From Paenibacillus sp. Root52 (GTDB taxonomy: Bacteria > Bacillota > Bacilli > Paenibacillales > Paenibacillaceae), in the NCBI RefSeq assembly GCF_001426865.1, contig NZ_LMFO01000005.1:159737-223736 (forward strand): a stretch of DNA of 64,000 nucleotides, given 5' to 3'. Below the pieces are notes generated by a model. It did no database searches. It was not told where the DNA came from and saw only the letters and a list, made by a program, of their open reading frames with translations. Every line of letters starts with the position of its first letter. Position 1 is the stretch's first letter. The position numbers and the translations under genes were made by a program. This document shows, one piece after another, positions 25,764-34,894 of this stretch.

Positions 25764-27110
25764 CTAGGATTCCTTCTCGTTTTCATCAGCATAGTCTGAC
25801 ATAACGAGGGGTTCCTTCGGAACGACAGCAACCTTGTAAAAGCGGTTTTTATCTTTTTCCAAAAGAACAAACGTGAGATTCTCGTATTCGTATTCTTCCT
25901 GTTCGTTCATCTCTGGACGATGGCTGTATAACCAACCACCAATGGTATCCCATTCATCCGCATCGAGGTTGGATAAGAACATATCATTCACTTTCGACAA
26001 GGATACTTTACCATCCATAATGACATATTGTTCATTGATGATCTGAATATCTTCGACTTCGTCAGCATCGAATTCATCGCGAATCTCGCCGACGATCTGC
26101 TCAAGTACATCCTCAATGGTAACAATCCCCGACGTCCCACCATACTCATCGACCAATACGGCGATATGTACGCCATCCTTTTGCATTTTCTTCAGCAGGT
26201 CTTTGACAGGTGTTGTCTCATGGACAGCCGATACGGGCTGGATGAGAGAGGATAGGTCAACAGGCTCATCATTACCATACAACTCTAGGAAGAATTGCTT
26301 GGTGTTAATGATTCCGATGATATCGTCTTTACTCTCATTCACAACCGGAAAACGAGTATATTGTTCTTCACGAATAATATCTAGATTTTCTTGATTCGAT
26401 TTATTTAAATAAAGGCAGACCATATCGGTCCGAGGTACCATAATTTCTTTAGCTAACATTTCATCAAAAGCAAAGATCCGGCTTACATATCCGAATTCCG
26501 CTTGATTGATCTTACCACTCTCGAAACTTTCGTTAATGATAATCTGTAGCTCTTCCTCCGAGTGTGCGTCTTCATGCTCAGAAGCTGGTTTAATACCGAA
26601 TAATTTGACGAGCTGATTGGCAGAGCCGTTCAACAACCAGATAAATGGATACATAATACGGTTAAACCAGATGATCGGTGTTGACGTTAGTAGCGCGACC
26701 GTTTCGGCTTTGCGAATCGCAATCGTTTTGGGTGCAAGCTCGCCGACTACAACGTGCAAGTATGTAATGGCAATAAATGCGATAATAAACGATAAGAAAG
26801 ATGATAGCGACTCAGGCAATTGCAAACTTTCGAATAAAGGATGTAGCAGCTTCTCTACGGTTGGTTCACCGAGCCAGCCGAGTCCCAGAGAGGTGATTGT
26901 AATGCCGAGCTGACAGGCGGACAAGTATCCATCCAGATTAGCCACTGCTTGTTTCACCGCTAAGGCACGCTTGTTCCCTTCGGCAACCATTTGATCAATC
27001 CGGCTTGGACGTACCCGCACCAAGGCAAATTCCACCGCAACAAAGAAAGCTGATAATCCTATCAAAAACGCAATCAAAAATAATTTTAACGCATACCCGT
27101 CACTGTCCAT
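25764..27110 (-). CDS. CNNM/CorC-like membrane protein (hemolysin family, CBS domains)
   Basis: 448-residue membrane protein: an N-terminal DUF21/CNNM transmembrane domain (about 5-195, four helices), a CBS pair (about 210-335, with MVPRTDMVCLYL and FPVVNESKDDIIGIINT), and a C-terminal CorC_HlyC domain (about 350-440). Members act in magnesium or cobalt efflux and homeostasis; the name hemolysin is historical. The start at 27110 has AAGGAG upstream at a rather wide spacing of about 12 nt. It is monocistronic, flanked by a bidirectional terminator and a 363-bp gap. Confidence 0.93.
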   Translation of the reverse strand: MDSDGYALKLFLIAFLIGLSAFFVAVEFALVRVRPSRIDQMVAEGNKRALAVKQAVANLDGYLSACQLGITITSLGLGWLGEPTVEKLLHPLFESLQLPESLSSFLSFIIAFIAITYLHVVVGELAPKTIAIRKAETVALLTSTPIIWFNRIMYPFIWLLNGSANQLVKLFGIKPASEHEDAHSEEELQIIINESFESGKINQAEFGYVSRIFAFDEMLAKEIMVPRTDMVCLYLNKSNQENLDIIREEQYTRFPVVNESKDDIIGIINTKQFFLELYGNDEPVDLSSLIQPVSAVHETTPVKDLLKKMQKDGVHIAVLVDEYGGTSGIVTIEDVLEQIVGEIRDEFDADEVEDIQIINEQYVIMDGKVSLSKVNDMFLSNLDADEWDTIGGWLYSHRPEMNEQEEYEYENLTFVLLEKDKNRFYKVAVVPKEPLVMSDYADENEKES

Positions 27111-27473
27111 TACAATATTCTTCTCCTTTAAGTAATAAGTTTTTAACGATTATTATATCTAATTTTACGTAAGAAGACCACCTTTAGCTTATAGGTAGAG
27201 GAAGTATTTGGAACTGAAAACGCTATGAATGGCGCTGCACCGCCACTTTCAGAGATCTTGGTTGGATATGTTTAACCTATCACTGTCATAATATACACGC
27301 TGTTTTCCGTTTCAATCCTAGTGTTAGTGTGCGTATGTAAAGTTTTATCTATGCAAACCGTTACGAATAGGGTCAACATTGGGTATCTATGATTAGTCGC
27401 TCACTTAAACGTCAAAGATGATGTAGTGAACGTGTAACAGGATGATGTTTTTTGTCACTGAGGGGGAAGCTGA
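27111..27473. other. Divergent intergenic region, 363 bp, between the CBS protein and cls
   Basis: AT-rich gap holding the upstream regions of two divergent genes. No convincing gene, hairpin or strong promoter hexamer pair was found. A CATAATAT at about 27287-27294 could be a -10 element for the plus-strand cls gene, but no clear -35 box is spaced to it. Confidence 0.5.
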
Positions 27474-28913
27474 ATGTTCTGGCTGCTTATCATATTGCTT
27501 ATTTTTATTTTTCAGGCTGGTACCATTCTATTGCTGGAATTTCGTAATCCGGCGAAGGCTGTAGCCTGGTTATTTATTTTGTTTTGCGTTCCCCTGATCG
27601 GTTTCGTTGTCTATTATTTCGTCGCTCAGGATTACAATAAACGTAAAAAGCTCCGTAAAGGAGGCTCACGCATTTTCCGTGAGATTAAGGAAACGATATG
27701 GCAGCAAGCTCATATCATCGAGGATGCGCAGCAGATGACAGATCACCGTTTCCGGCATCAGCATCGGTTGTTCAATCTGTTGTCCCATCTGTCTGAAAGT
27801 CCGATAACAGGCTGTAATCGAAGTCGGGTGCTTACGAATGGGGAAGAAGCGTTTGAAGCCATGCTGCAAGCGATGGAAACGGCTGAGCATCATTTACATG
27901 TGGAGTTTTATATTTTCCGCGATGATGAGATTAGTACCAAGTTTCAAGATGTGATGATTCGTAAAGCCCAAGAAGGCGTGCAGGTTCGTTTTATCTGCGA
28001 CGGGCTCGGGAGTCACAAGATGAGCTGGAATTTTATTCGCAAGCTTAAGGAAGCCGGCGTGCAGTTTCACTATTTCCTGCCACCGCTCATTGCTACGATT
28101 GATCGCCGAGTCAACTACCGTAATCACCGCAAAATAGTAGTGGTGGATGGGCGTATTGGTTTTGTTGGCGGAATCAATGTTGGCGATGATTACTTAGGCA
28201 AGTACCCAGAAATCGGATTTTGGCGTGATACCCATGTGCAGATTGAAGGGGATGCCGTCTATTTTTTGCAAAATACGTTTCTCAACGACTGGAAGCTTGC
28301 TTCCGGTGAGCAGATTACTGAGCCGCAATTAACGGAACTATTTCCCCCGCATATTTGCAGTGGGGATGAGCGCATCCAGATCTTAAGCAGTGGCCCGGAT
28401 CAAGATTGGGATGCGATACAGGAGATGTGTTTTGGTGCAATTTCTGTGGCGTGTAACCGGATCTATATTACGACTCCTTACTTTATTCCCGACCCTGCCT
28501 TATATGAAGCGCTCAAAACTGCAGCCGTCAGTGGAGTGGATGTGAAGATTATCATTCCATATCAATCGGATTCTCGGCTGGTGCATCTAGCTTCTCTGTC
28601 ATATGTTGAGGAACTGCTTCGTGCTGGTGTGAAGTTTTATCAATATCGGAAGGGTTTTGTACATGCCAAAGTCATGATTGTGGATGACCTGCTTGCTACT
28701 GTAGGGACTGCAAACATGGATATGCGTAGCTTCTTTTGTAATTTTGAGTTAACTGCGGTGTTGTTTGAGTCGGCGGCTATGGATCATTTGCTTCATGATT
28801 TTAAACGTGACTTAGAGAATTGCAGCTCCATTGATGTGAGGATTTTTCAGCAGCGATCACGGTGGCAAAAAGGGGCAGAAATGCTTTCTCGGATGCTTTC
28901 ACCGCTTCTTTAG
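27474..28913 (+). CDS. cls: Cardiolipin synthase
   Basis: Membrane phospholipase-D-superfamily enzyme condensing two phosphatidylglycerols to cardiolipin. The 479-residue protein has two N-terminal helices (about 2-20 and 30-50) and two HKD motifs: HRKIVVVD with His 218 and HAKVMIVD with His 397, each followed by the G-G/N-x-D pattern (GGINVGDDY and GTANMDMRS). Length and layout match Bacillus ClsA/YwnE-type enzymes. TGAGGGGGA lies just before ATG 27474. A terminator follows at 28934. Confidence 0.95.
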   Translation: MFWLLIILLIFIFQAGTILLLEFRNPAKAVAWLFILFCVPLIGFVVYYFVAQDYNKRKKLRKGGSRIFREIKETIWQQAHIIEDAQQMTDHRFRHQHRLFNLLSHLSESPITGCNRSRVLTNGEEAFEAMLQAMETAEHHLHVEFYIFRDDEISTKFQDVMIRKAQEGVQVRFICDGLGSHKMSWNFIRKLKEAGVQFHYFLPPLIATIDRRVNYRNHRKIVVVDGRIGFVGGINVGDDYLGKYPEIGFWRDTHVQIEGDAVYFLQNTFLNDWKLASGEQITEPQLTELFPPHICSGDERIQILSSGPDQDWDAIQEMCFGAISVACNRIYITTPYFIPDPALYEALKTAAVSGVDVKIIIPYQSDSRLVHLASLSYVEELLRAGVKFYQYRKGFVHAKVMIVDDLLATVGTANMDMRSFFCNFELTAVLFESAAMDHLLHDFKRDLENCSSIDVRIFQQRSRWQKGAEMLSRMLSPLL

Positions 28914-28933
28914 CCGTTTTTAGCCCGATTTCT

Positions 28934-28971
28934 GAAGATAAGTTCACTTTTTGTGAATTTATCTTCTTTTT
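28934..28971 (+). terminator. Terminator after cls
   Basis: GAAGATAAGTTCAC 28934-28947 pairs with GTGAATTTATCTTC 28953-28966 (one G-T pair), 5-nt loop, then TTTTT at 28967-28971. Confidence 0.9.
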
Positions 28972-28981
28972 GCTAACTGTT

Positions 28982-29011
28982 TTGCTCAAATTTGATCTTT
29001 TATGATATAAT
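28982..29011 (+). promoter_or_regulatory. Promoter of the YitT leader transcript
   Basis: TTGCTC (28982-28987), an 18-bp spacer and TATAAT (29006-29011) with a TGA just ahead giving an extended -10 element. It lies 260 bp upstream of the YitT gene, so the transcript has a long leader. Confidence 0.65.
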
Positions 29012-29041
29012 AGATATATAAATCATGTCTTGGCGAAGGAG

Positions 29042-29071
29042 GGGAGTCTGCGGGAAAACAGGCTCCCTTTT
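29042..29071 (+). terminator. Terminator-like hairpin early in the YitT leader
   Basis: GGGAGTCTG 29042-29050 pairs with CAGGCTCCC 29059-29067 (one wobble), loop of 8 nt, then TTTT. It starts about 25 nt after the predicted transcription start and could act as an attenuator or release a short RNA. Confidence 0.55.
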
Positions 29072-29110
29072 GCTCTCTTTTGGAAGTGTGAACCGGAATG
29101 CAGACAATCT

Positions 29111-29243
29111 TGAATCCATTTTATATCGCCTTTAGGTGCTTGTGCTCGTATAAGCCAGAGGATGTGTAGAGCTAGCTTCATTTCTTGCTCTACTGTATGT
29201 AGATCCGCTGTGAAGTATTTAAATGATTTATAAAATGGATTCA
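29111..29243 (+). promoter_or_regulatory. Structured 5' leader of the YitT gene, unclassified
   Basis: A perfect 15-bp complementary pair closes the region: 29111-29125 (core GAATCCATTTTATA) with 29229-29243. Inside lie GGAT 29160-29163 / ATCC 29203-29206 enclosing GTAGAGC 29166-29172 / GCTCTAC 29187-29193, plus GCTT/AAGC near 29138-29155. The nested stems look like a folded RNA of about 130 nt. It does not match any riboswitch class I recognise. It ends 16 nt before the ribosome site of the next gene. Confidence 0.5.
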
Positions 29244-29269
29244 CATACTGATTTAACGGGGGGGATACC

Positions 29270-30181
29270 ATGTCTAATGTAACAGTGAAAGAATTAACAT
29301 CTAAGGCAGCTGACCGCGGCGTCAAAAGCTCGGTGTTTACATTGAAGCTTCTGCAACGCATTGTAATGATACTTGTCGGTGCTGCACTCATGGCTGTATC
29401 ACTTGAAGTATTTCTCGTGCCAAATGGCGTTATCGATGGCGGGATTACGGGGATCTCGATTATGGTCTCAGAGCTCACGCATCTGCCACTCGGGATATTC
29501 CTGACCTTGCTCAACCTGCCTTTTCTAATTCTAGGTTACAAACAAATTGGTAAAACATTTGCGTTATCTACGCTGCTTGGGATCGTAGTGATGTCCATCG
29601 GGACATCGTTATTGCATAAAGTGCCTGCATTAACGCCAGGCGAACCGCTGCTTGGAGCAGTGTTTGGCGGATTGATCCTAGGGGTGGGTGTTGGTCTAGT
29701 TATTCGTTCCGGTGGATCTCTGGACGGAACCGAGATCGTTGCCATTTTGCTGAGTGAGAAGTCACCATTATCAGTAGGACAGATCGTATTGTTCATTAAC
29801 GTATTTATTTTTGCAGGTGCAGGATTTGTATTTGGATGGCCAAATGCTCTGTACAGCATGATTGCTTATTATATTGCGATGAAGATGATCGATATTGTCA
29901 ACGAAGGATTGGATCAATCCAAATCGGTATGGATTATAAGTGAGAAATATCGGGATATCGGATCAGCGCTCACAGACCGTCTTGGTCGTGGTGTTACCTT
30001 CCTCGATGGAGAAGGTGGATTCAGTGGGGATGAGAAGAAAATCATTTTTGTGGTTATCACTCGTCTGGAAGAAGCTAAGTTGAAATCAATTGTAGAAGAT
30101 TGGGATCCACAAGCCTTTGTAGCTATTGGTAATATCCATGATGTGAAGGGCGGACGATTCAAGAAAAAAGGTATCCATTAG
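29270..30181 (+). CDS. YitT family membrane protein
   Basis: 303-residue protein with five or six helices and a cytoplasmic C-terminal DUF2179 domain (about 215-300). The N-terminal domain shows LVPNGVIDGGITGISIMVS, GGLILGVGVGLVIRSGGSLDGTEI and SVGQIVLFINVFIF, the standard YitT pattern. Function of the family is unsettled (membrane transport proposed). ATG 29270 follows GGGGGGGAT. It is transcribed behind a long structured leader and ends at a terminator shared with the convergent LigD gene. Confidence 0.93.
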   Translation: MSNVTVKELTSKAADRGVKSSVFTLKLLQRIVMILVGAALMAVSLEVFLVPNGVIDGGITGISIMVSELTHLPLGIFLTLLNLPFLILGYKQIGKTFALSTLLGIVVMSIGTSLLHKVPALTPGEPLLGAVFGGLILGVGVGLVIRSGGSLDGTEIVAILLSEKSPLSVGQIVLFINVFIFAGAGFVFGWPNALYSMIAYYIAMKMIDIVNEGLDQSKSVWIISEKYRDIGSALTDRLGRGVTFLDGEGGFSGDEKKIIFVVITRLEEAKLKSIVEDWDPQAFVAIGNIHDVKGGRFKKKGIH

Positions 30182-30262
30182 CGAGCCTAATCGCTTAATC
30201 GCTGAATAACTGAATGACAATATGCCGCATGTGCTCGGACGAAATGCACATGTAGTTAGAAC

Positions 30263-30306
30263 AATAGCCGATACCCTTGGTTTGAGGGTGCCGGCTATTT
30301 CTTTTT
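30263..30306. terminator. Bidirectional terminator between yitT-like gene and the LigD polymerase gene
   Basis: AATAGCCG 30263-30270 pairs with CGGCTATT 30292-30299, with an inner CCCT/AGGG stem; TCTTTTT follows on the plus strand. The minus-strand polymerase gene ends inside the stem. Confidence 0.85.
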
Positions 30307-31185
30307 GAGATGCTGGATAATCAGCTCCACCGGCTGAGGCTCGACAGCAGCAATGAGGTCTCCCATGTGTGCAAGCCGTTCTACGATGTTCATAAGATGA
30401 TAATCCTTGACCGACACGTCGTTACGAACTTCATCCCAAGTGAGAGGTGTCGAGACGGTGCCTCCTGGTTTAGCTCGCGGTGTATAAGGAGCTGCCAGCG
30501 TTTTGCCGCCATAATGTTGAAGATAGTCAAAATAAATACGATCCCCACGGTCTTTTTTGAGTCGTTCTAGCGTGAACAGATTGGGGTGTTTCTGGGTAAC
30601 ATATTTGCCTACAAAATGGCCGATGTCCCTCAGTTCATCAAAGGTGACACCCTGACGGATCGGCACAATGATCTGAACCCCAGTGGCGCCAGAGGTTTTG
30701 GGTACAGATCGAAGACCAAGGGACGTGAGCGTTTCCCCTACGATCTGGGCAGCCTGCATGATTCGTGGCTCGTCCTCCTGGGAAGGATCAAGATCGATCA
30801 TCCATTCGCAAGGTAAATGACTCCCGACCGCATGTAGGGAAGGATGGAATTCAAGTGATGCCAGATTCCCAAGCCAGAGCAGTTCCGGTAGTTTGTTCAT
30901 GACTACATAGTTAATACCTTCATGATTGGAGGTGTGTACGAATGGTGGAAGCGGCTCGGGGGCATTCTTTTGATAAAAGAATTCACCGTCCACGCCATGA
31001 GGGTATCGAATGGTAGTAAGGAGCCGATTGCTGGTATAGGTGAGGAGATAAGGAGCAAGTGCTGCTAACTTTTGCAAATAGATGGCTTTTGTCACCCCAG
31101 CTTCCGGCCATAAAGGTTTGTTCGGATTCGTCACAGTGATCTCCATGCCATCAATCATGATGGTTCCTTTAATCGTGTGTGCCAT
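30295..31185 (-). CDS. LigD-type DNA polymerase/primase for end joining
   Basis: 296-residue archaeo-eukaryotic-type primase/polymerase domain protein that fills gaps during Ku-dependent double-strand break repair. Key motifs: NPNKPLWPEAGVTKAIYL at the start, IRYPHGVDGEFFYQKNAP, the metal site MIDLDPSQ (DxD), KTSGATGVQIIVPI and DRIYFDYLQHYGGKTLAAPYTPRAKPGGTVSTPL. The start at 31185 follows AGGAGG by 8 nt. It is a stand-alone polymerase, whereas B. subtilis LigD carries this domain fused to its ligase. Confidence 0.93.
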   Translation of the reverse strand: MAHTIKGTIMIDGMEITVTNPNKPLWPEAGVTKAIYLQKLAALAPYLLTYTSNRLLTTIRYPHGVDGEFFYQKNAPEPLPPFVHTSNHEGINYVVMNKLPELLWLGNLASLEFHPSLHAVGSHLPCEWMIDLDPSQEDEPRIMQAAQIVGETLTSLGLRSVPKTSGATGVQIIVPIRQGVTFDELRDIGHFVGKYVTQKHPNLFTLERLKKDRGDRIYFDYLQHYGGKTLAAPYTPRAKPGGTVSTPLTWDEVRNDVSVKDYHLMNIVERLAHMGDLIAAVEPQPVELIIQHLKKK

Positions 31186-31290
31186 GTCGTATGCCTCCTA
31201 TCCTTCGAATCTTTCGTATTGGCAGGCTATACTGCCATCTCTTATCTGTGTGAACGTTTAGTTGAATCGTTATACATGGAGCTACATATT

Positions 31291-32250
31291 CTACTGCTCT
31301 TCTTGGATAAGCTGACTTGCAGGGCAATCCTCCTGTGTAACTTCGGCAAACGTCTGAATACTTGGATGGCGCAACGTCCGGTGATGAGTTAGTTCCATGT
31401 ATTGCACTTTGACTCCAATCTGTGGCTCGATCCACGTCGTCTCTGCACTGCGTTCAGGGATGTTATGAAATGGATTCGTTTGCCGAATTAGCGGCTGTAT
31501 ATCCGCAGTAAGCTTGCGCCACGTATCCGAGTTTAGCCTACCTGTGCCCACATGACCGATATAAATAAAGTGTGACCCATCGTATACCCCTACTGCTATG
31601 GCATTCACAATACCGCTACGAAAAGTAACGCCGCCAATCATCGCATAGAGATCATGCATAATTTTTACTTTCTGCCAGCGTGCATCCTTCGCCCGAATTC
31701 CATACGTACTGGCAAGATCCTTAATCACGATGCCTTCCATCTGATGCTGTCTCATAACGGTCAACAGGGCTGCTGGATCGGACATATTAGTGACCTCTTG
31801 CACATGAGAGGATGGAGTAAGCACCTGGTGTAGCAATTGCTGGCGCTGGGCAAGAGGCTGATCTGTGACCCATTTTCCGTCATAGTACAAGATATCAAAC
31901 ACCATGTAAGTGATCGGAATATGCTGAACCGCTTGAGCGATTGCGTCTGGTTTGCTCATACGATCACGGCGCAAAACATGATAAAAGGAAGGTTTGCCGG
32001 TGTCGGGATCTAACGCGATAATTTCACCATCCACAATGTAAGACGGAGCAGAGCAGATATTGCGGCTTAAAGCAAGCTCAGGGTACTGTGCCGTTCGTTC
32101 ATGCTGTCTACGGTTGATCAGTCTGAGCTCTTGTCCGTCCTCGTAAGCAAGCATACGAACACCATCCCATTTGATTTGGGCAATCCAATTAGAGCCTGTA
32201 GGTAGAGTAAGGCTTGAGATGGGTTCAAAGGGGATGATCGGAGTGAACAT
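31291..32250 (-). CDS. ATP-dependent DNA ligase for end joining (LigD ligase domain)
   Basis: 319-residue ligase with the nucleotidyl-Lys motif KWDGVR (Lys 27), VDGEIIALD, YMVFDILYYDGKW, EGIVIKDLASTYG, and KVKIMHD, followed by an OB-fold end (VGVYDGSHFIYIGHVGTG...QYMELTHHRTLRHP). It lacks nuclease and polymerase domains. ATG 32250 gives the family N-terminus MFTPIIPFEP and follows AAAGGAG; the upstream in-frame ATG would cross repeat copy B. The polymerase gene follows 105 bp downstream on the same strand. Confidence 0.93.
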   Translation of the reverse strand: MFTPIIPFEPISSLTLPTGSNWIAQIKWDGVRMLAYEDGQELRLINRRQHERTAQYPELALSRNICSAPSYIVDGEIIALDPDTGKPSFYHVLRRDRMSKPDAIAQAVQHIPITYMVFDILYYDGKWVTDQPLAQRQQLLHQVLTPSSHVQEVTNMSDPAALLTVMRQHQMEGIVIKDLASTYGIRAKDARWQKVKIMHDLYAMIGGVTFRSGIVNAIAVGVYDGSHFIYIGHVGTGRLNSDTWRKLTADIQPLIRQTNPFHNIPERSAETTWIEPQIGVKVQYMELTHHRTLRHPSIQTFAEVTQEDCPASQLIQEEQ

Positions 32251-32276
32251 GTATATAGGCTCCTTTCCAAATAAAA

Positions 32277-32357
32277 GAGGTTGTTCCAAACAGTGCGATT
32301 TGGATTACGAGGATGCCTGATGGCATCTCAGCGTCGAATATGGGATTCAGCCGAAAA
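32277..32357. repeat. Dispersed inverted-repeat element, copy B
   Basis: Starts AGGTTGTTCCAAACAGTGCG, followed by the GATGCC/GGCATC hairpin, CAGCGTCGAATATGG and TTCAGCCGAAA. It matches copies A, C and the right half of E, although the end is diverged (TTCCAAACAG in place of TTCAAAAAG). It lies between the ligase and GerAB genes, at the upstream edge of the ligase gene. Confidence 0.7.
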
Positions 32358-32390
32358 CCGCTATTAAACATGCACTAAAAGTGATCATGT

Positions 32391-33488
32391 TTATATTTTT
32401 GACGAACGGGCTCGGAGTTTATGTACAAGAATAAGGAGCAGCGGAAGAGCAATTCCACATGTAAGATCCCAGTCGATCCAATAAGGAATGACGACTTTGA
32501 GATAGTAAGTTTCGTTTGGCGCAATAAGGATAGACATACTAAAAATGATCAATGCGCTCGGTAAGATGAGTGAGCGGTAACTGGACAATCGAAAAAGGTG
32601 GGCAATTCCTGAGATAAAGCCGTAAAAAAACAAAATGGCTTTAAAAAAAACAGCGATAATCCATACACATGCGATAAAGGCTTCCATCCGCTGTAGAAAG
32701 TTACCTATATTAATTTTCTGGGCAAGCATAAACGAGGCAAACCAATAATGCTGTGTTAGAAAAGAACCCATGACCAACAAACTGATCGTCAACGTTAGTG
32801 TCAGCATTAATCCACCAATCATGCCTGTTAGTAGAATATCCTTTTTCATATGAGGCTTTTGATTGGTGTAGGGGAGCAGCATCATAAAAATACATAGTTC
32901 ACAATATGGATATGTCAGTACAGCGACAAAGCCTTTCAAAGGGGCAAGTATGCCGTTGGAGAGAATAGGCTTGATGTTACTCAGTTGCATTTGAGGAAGT
33001 AGTAAGACAAGCAGAATAATGAGAAATAATACAACAAGAGGAAGGAACACCTCAGCAGTTCTACCTATGCAGGTTAGCCCCTGTATCAGTGCCCATGCAA
33101 GTGCACCAACAAAGAGCAGATCAATCGCCCATATTGGCGATGAAGGTAAGATCTGAGTGGTCATGAAATCGCCAAGTTCCCGGATAAAGGTAGATGTACT
33201 GATTAGAAAATAAAATAAATAAAAACAACTAATCAGCGCACCGATCCAAGAGCCAAAAGTTTGAAGTGCATTTTCAATCAGGTTTATCCGCGGATTAAGA
33301 TTATAGACTGCCAGAAAAATGATTAATACTCCCATTCCACCCCCAACGCCAAGTATCGCTGATAACCATGCGTCTTCCTGTGCGTAGGAAGTAATCATGG
33401 AAGGGAATACGAGAATCTGTTCTCCAATCGTACATAGGAACAGTAGAATGGCAAGTTGCCTGACGTTCAACCTTCCCTTCTCAATCAT
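32391..33488 (-). CDS. GerAB-like spore germination permease
   Basis: 365-residue integral membrane protein with ten hydrophobic segments of the GerAB/YndE amino acid permease-like family, which form the membrane subunit of germinant receptors. The N-terminal stretch RQLAILLFLCTIGEQILVFPS and FLISTSTFIRELGDFMTTQILPSSP are typical. The GerAA and GerAC partner genes are absent nearby, so it is an orphan. The start at 33488 follows AAGGAG by 7 nt. Its immediate upstream neighbour is the VOC gene, with a terminator in the gap. Confidence 0.9.
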   Translation of the reverse strand: MIEKGRLNVRQLAILLFLCTIGEQILVFPSMITSYAQEDAWLSAILGVGGGMGVLIIFLAVYNLNPRINLIENALQTFGSWIGALISCFYLFYFLISTSTFIRELGDFMTTQILPSSPIWAIDLLFVGALAWALIQGLTCIGRTAEVFLPLVVLFLIILLVLLLPQMQLSNIKPILSNGILAPLKGFVAVLTYPYCELCIFMMLLPYTNQKPHMKKDILLTGMIGGLMLTLTLTISLLVMGSFLTQHYWFASFMLAQKINIGNFLQRMEAFIACVWIIAVFFKAILFFYGFISGIAHLFRLSSYRSLILPSALIIFSMSILIAPNETYYLKVVIPYWIDWDLTCGIALPLLLILVHKLRARSSKI

Positions 33489-33603
33489 ATGTTATCTCCT
33501 TCGAGTATCTTCGTTGTCTTGAGCATGTGGATAGGATGCACGAAAAGAACCATATTTATAAGGCAGGCTTGACGTATAACATCATCATGAATACCATCAA
33601 TAA

Positions 33604-33665
33604 AAAAATCCCGAACAACAGGCAGATCCTCCATGGCATGGGAGGGTGCCGTATGTTCGGGATTT
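33604..33665 (-). terminator. Terminator of the VOC-domain gene
   Basis: AAATCCCGAACA 33606-33617 pairs with TGTTCGGGATTT 33654-33665, with an inner CCTCC/GGGAGG-type stem, and a run of A on the plus strand (T on the minus) at 33602-33608. Confidence 0.92.
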
Positions 33666-33702
33666 GTAGAATGTGTAGTGTTAGTAAAGCATAATGAGAA
33701 AA

Positions 33703-34572
33703 TTAATTCTCTACTGTCAGACGAATGTGAATCTGCTGTGGATCGACTGTAAAGTAGACATCGTTTTGTTGTGTTAATGTCGCTCCGGCTTCACGTAACT
33801 GTTCTACAGCTTGGTTACGTTCCTCTTGGCTGGAGTATACAATCGTAAAGTATTCAATGCCTGTAGCATGGCTAGGATTCACAGGTGCTCCTGAGCCTGC
33901 CCAAATATTAAGTCCGATATGATGATGGTATCCGCCTGCAGAGATGAACAGTGCTGACATGTTGGCAAAATTGCCGACGATATCGAAACCAAGTACACCA
34001 TGATAGAAGCGGCGGGATTCTTCCAAACTACGTACATGGAAATGTACATGACCAATGACAGTACCTACCGGAAGACCTTCCCAAGTTTCATTCGCAGATA
34101 GGTCAAACAGACCTTGAACATCAACGGGATCGGTTCCCATGATGTAGTTGTTATCTGCGTCACGTTGCCATGTATCGCGAGGGCGATCGGCATAGATTTC
34201 AATACCATTAAGGTCTGGATCAGAGATGTACAGTGCTTCACTAACAAGGTGATCCCCTTGTCCAATCTCAATACCGGATGCAGCGAGGTTGCGCAGAGCT
34301 AACCCGAGGGACTTACGATCAGGCAATAGGATAGCAAAATGATACAAACCAGCCGAGGAACGTTCAGGCATAGTCACTGCGTTAGGAATTTCCTCAAGAC
34401 GTAAGAGCGAGTGCTGTCCATCTACGGTAAACGTGGCAACAGAATCCCTCCGTTCCAGCAGTTTCAAACCTACCACTTGCGTATAAAATTCAATGGAGCG
34501 CTCCAGATTGCTGATTCTCAGACTAACTTCACCCAGATGGGTAGTAGCAGGAATTTGATAAGGTTGAGTCAT
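33703..34572 (-). CDS. Two-domain VOC family protein (CatE/catechol 2,3-dioxygenase-like)
   Basis: 289-residue protein with two VOC repeats (about 10-125 and 165-280). The first starts HLGEVSLRISNLERSIEFYTQVVGL, the second IGHVHFHVRSLEESRRFYHGVLGF, and metal ligands are suggested by His in HVHFHVRS, HHHIGLNIW and Glu in GIEYFTIVY. B. subtilis CatE (catechol 2,3-dioxygenase) has this size and layout, so ring cleavage of catechols is the best guess. AGGAGGT precedes the start at 34572. Expression is probably from the 34.77-kb promoter. Confidence 0.85.
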   Translation of the reverse strand: MTQPYQIPATTHLGEVSLRISNLERSIEFYTQVVGLKLLERRDSVATFTVDGQHSLLRLEEIPNAVTMPERSSAGLYHFAILLPDRKSLGLALRNLAASGIEIGQGDHLVSEALYISDPDLNGIEIYADRPRDTWQRDADNNYIMGTDPVDVQGLFDLSANETWEGLPVGTVIGHVHFHVRSLEESRRFYHGVLGFDIVGNFANMSALFISAGGYHHHIGLNIWAGSGAPVNPSHATGIEYFTIVYSSQEERNQAVEQLREAGATLTQQNDVYFTVDPQQIHIRLTVEN

Positions 34573-34746
34573 GTCGTTACCTCCTGAAATAAAATATGAT
34601 TTTTGTGCCTAGCCACTAAGGGGTTGTAAGAATTCATAGTTATTATGGGTTCATAATTAGGATTAAATGGATTGAATGGGATATAAGATTGCAATGGATA
34701 TTTGGACTTATATGCAATTAAGATCAAGATGACTTTAAAATCGCAA

Positions 34747-34796
34747 ATAAGTTACTTTTCATAAGTTAATATAAAATATAAATCGACTTTCGTCAA
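34747..34796 (-). promoter_or_regulatory. Promoter of the VOC gene with direct repeats
   Basis: On the minus strand TTGACG (34796-34791), a 17-bp spacer, and TATATT (34773-34768). Two direct copies of ATAAGTTA on the plus strand (34747-34754 and 34761-34768) overlap the -10 box and the likely start, a candidate regulator site. The rest of the 322-bp gap 34573-34894 is AT rich and shows no gene. Confidence 0.65.
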
Positions 34797-34843
34797 ATGA
34801 TTAATATCGATTAATCCGTGTGATTTCATCTCATATAAAACAT

Positions 34844-34867
34844 AAATCCGGCTGTAGCGCCGGATTT
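34844..34867 (-). terminator. Terminator of the Ku gene
   Basis: AAATCCGGC 34844-34852 and GCCGGATTT 34859-34867 form a 9-bp stem. The sequence beyond it on the minus strand (ATGTTTTAT) is only moderately T rich. Confidence 0.75.
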
Positions 34868-34894
34868 AATGAGTTCTGATTGAGAAGACATGAG

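Noticed and set aside
31169..31435. 88-codon minus-strand frame between ligase and polymerase genes that might join them
   Set aside because: It is in a different frame from both, has no ligase or polymerase motif, and both genes have their own ribosome sites and complete ends.
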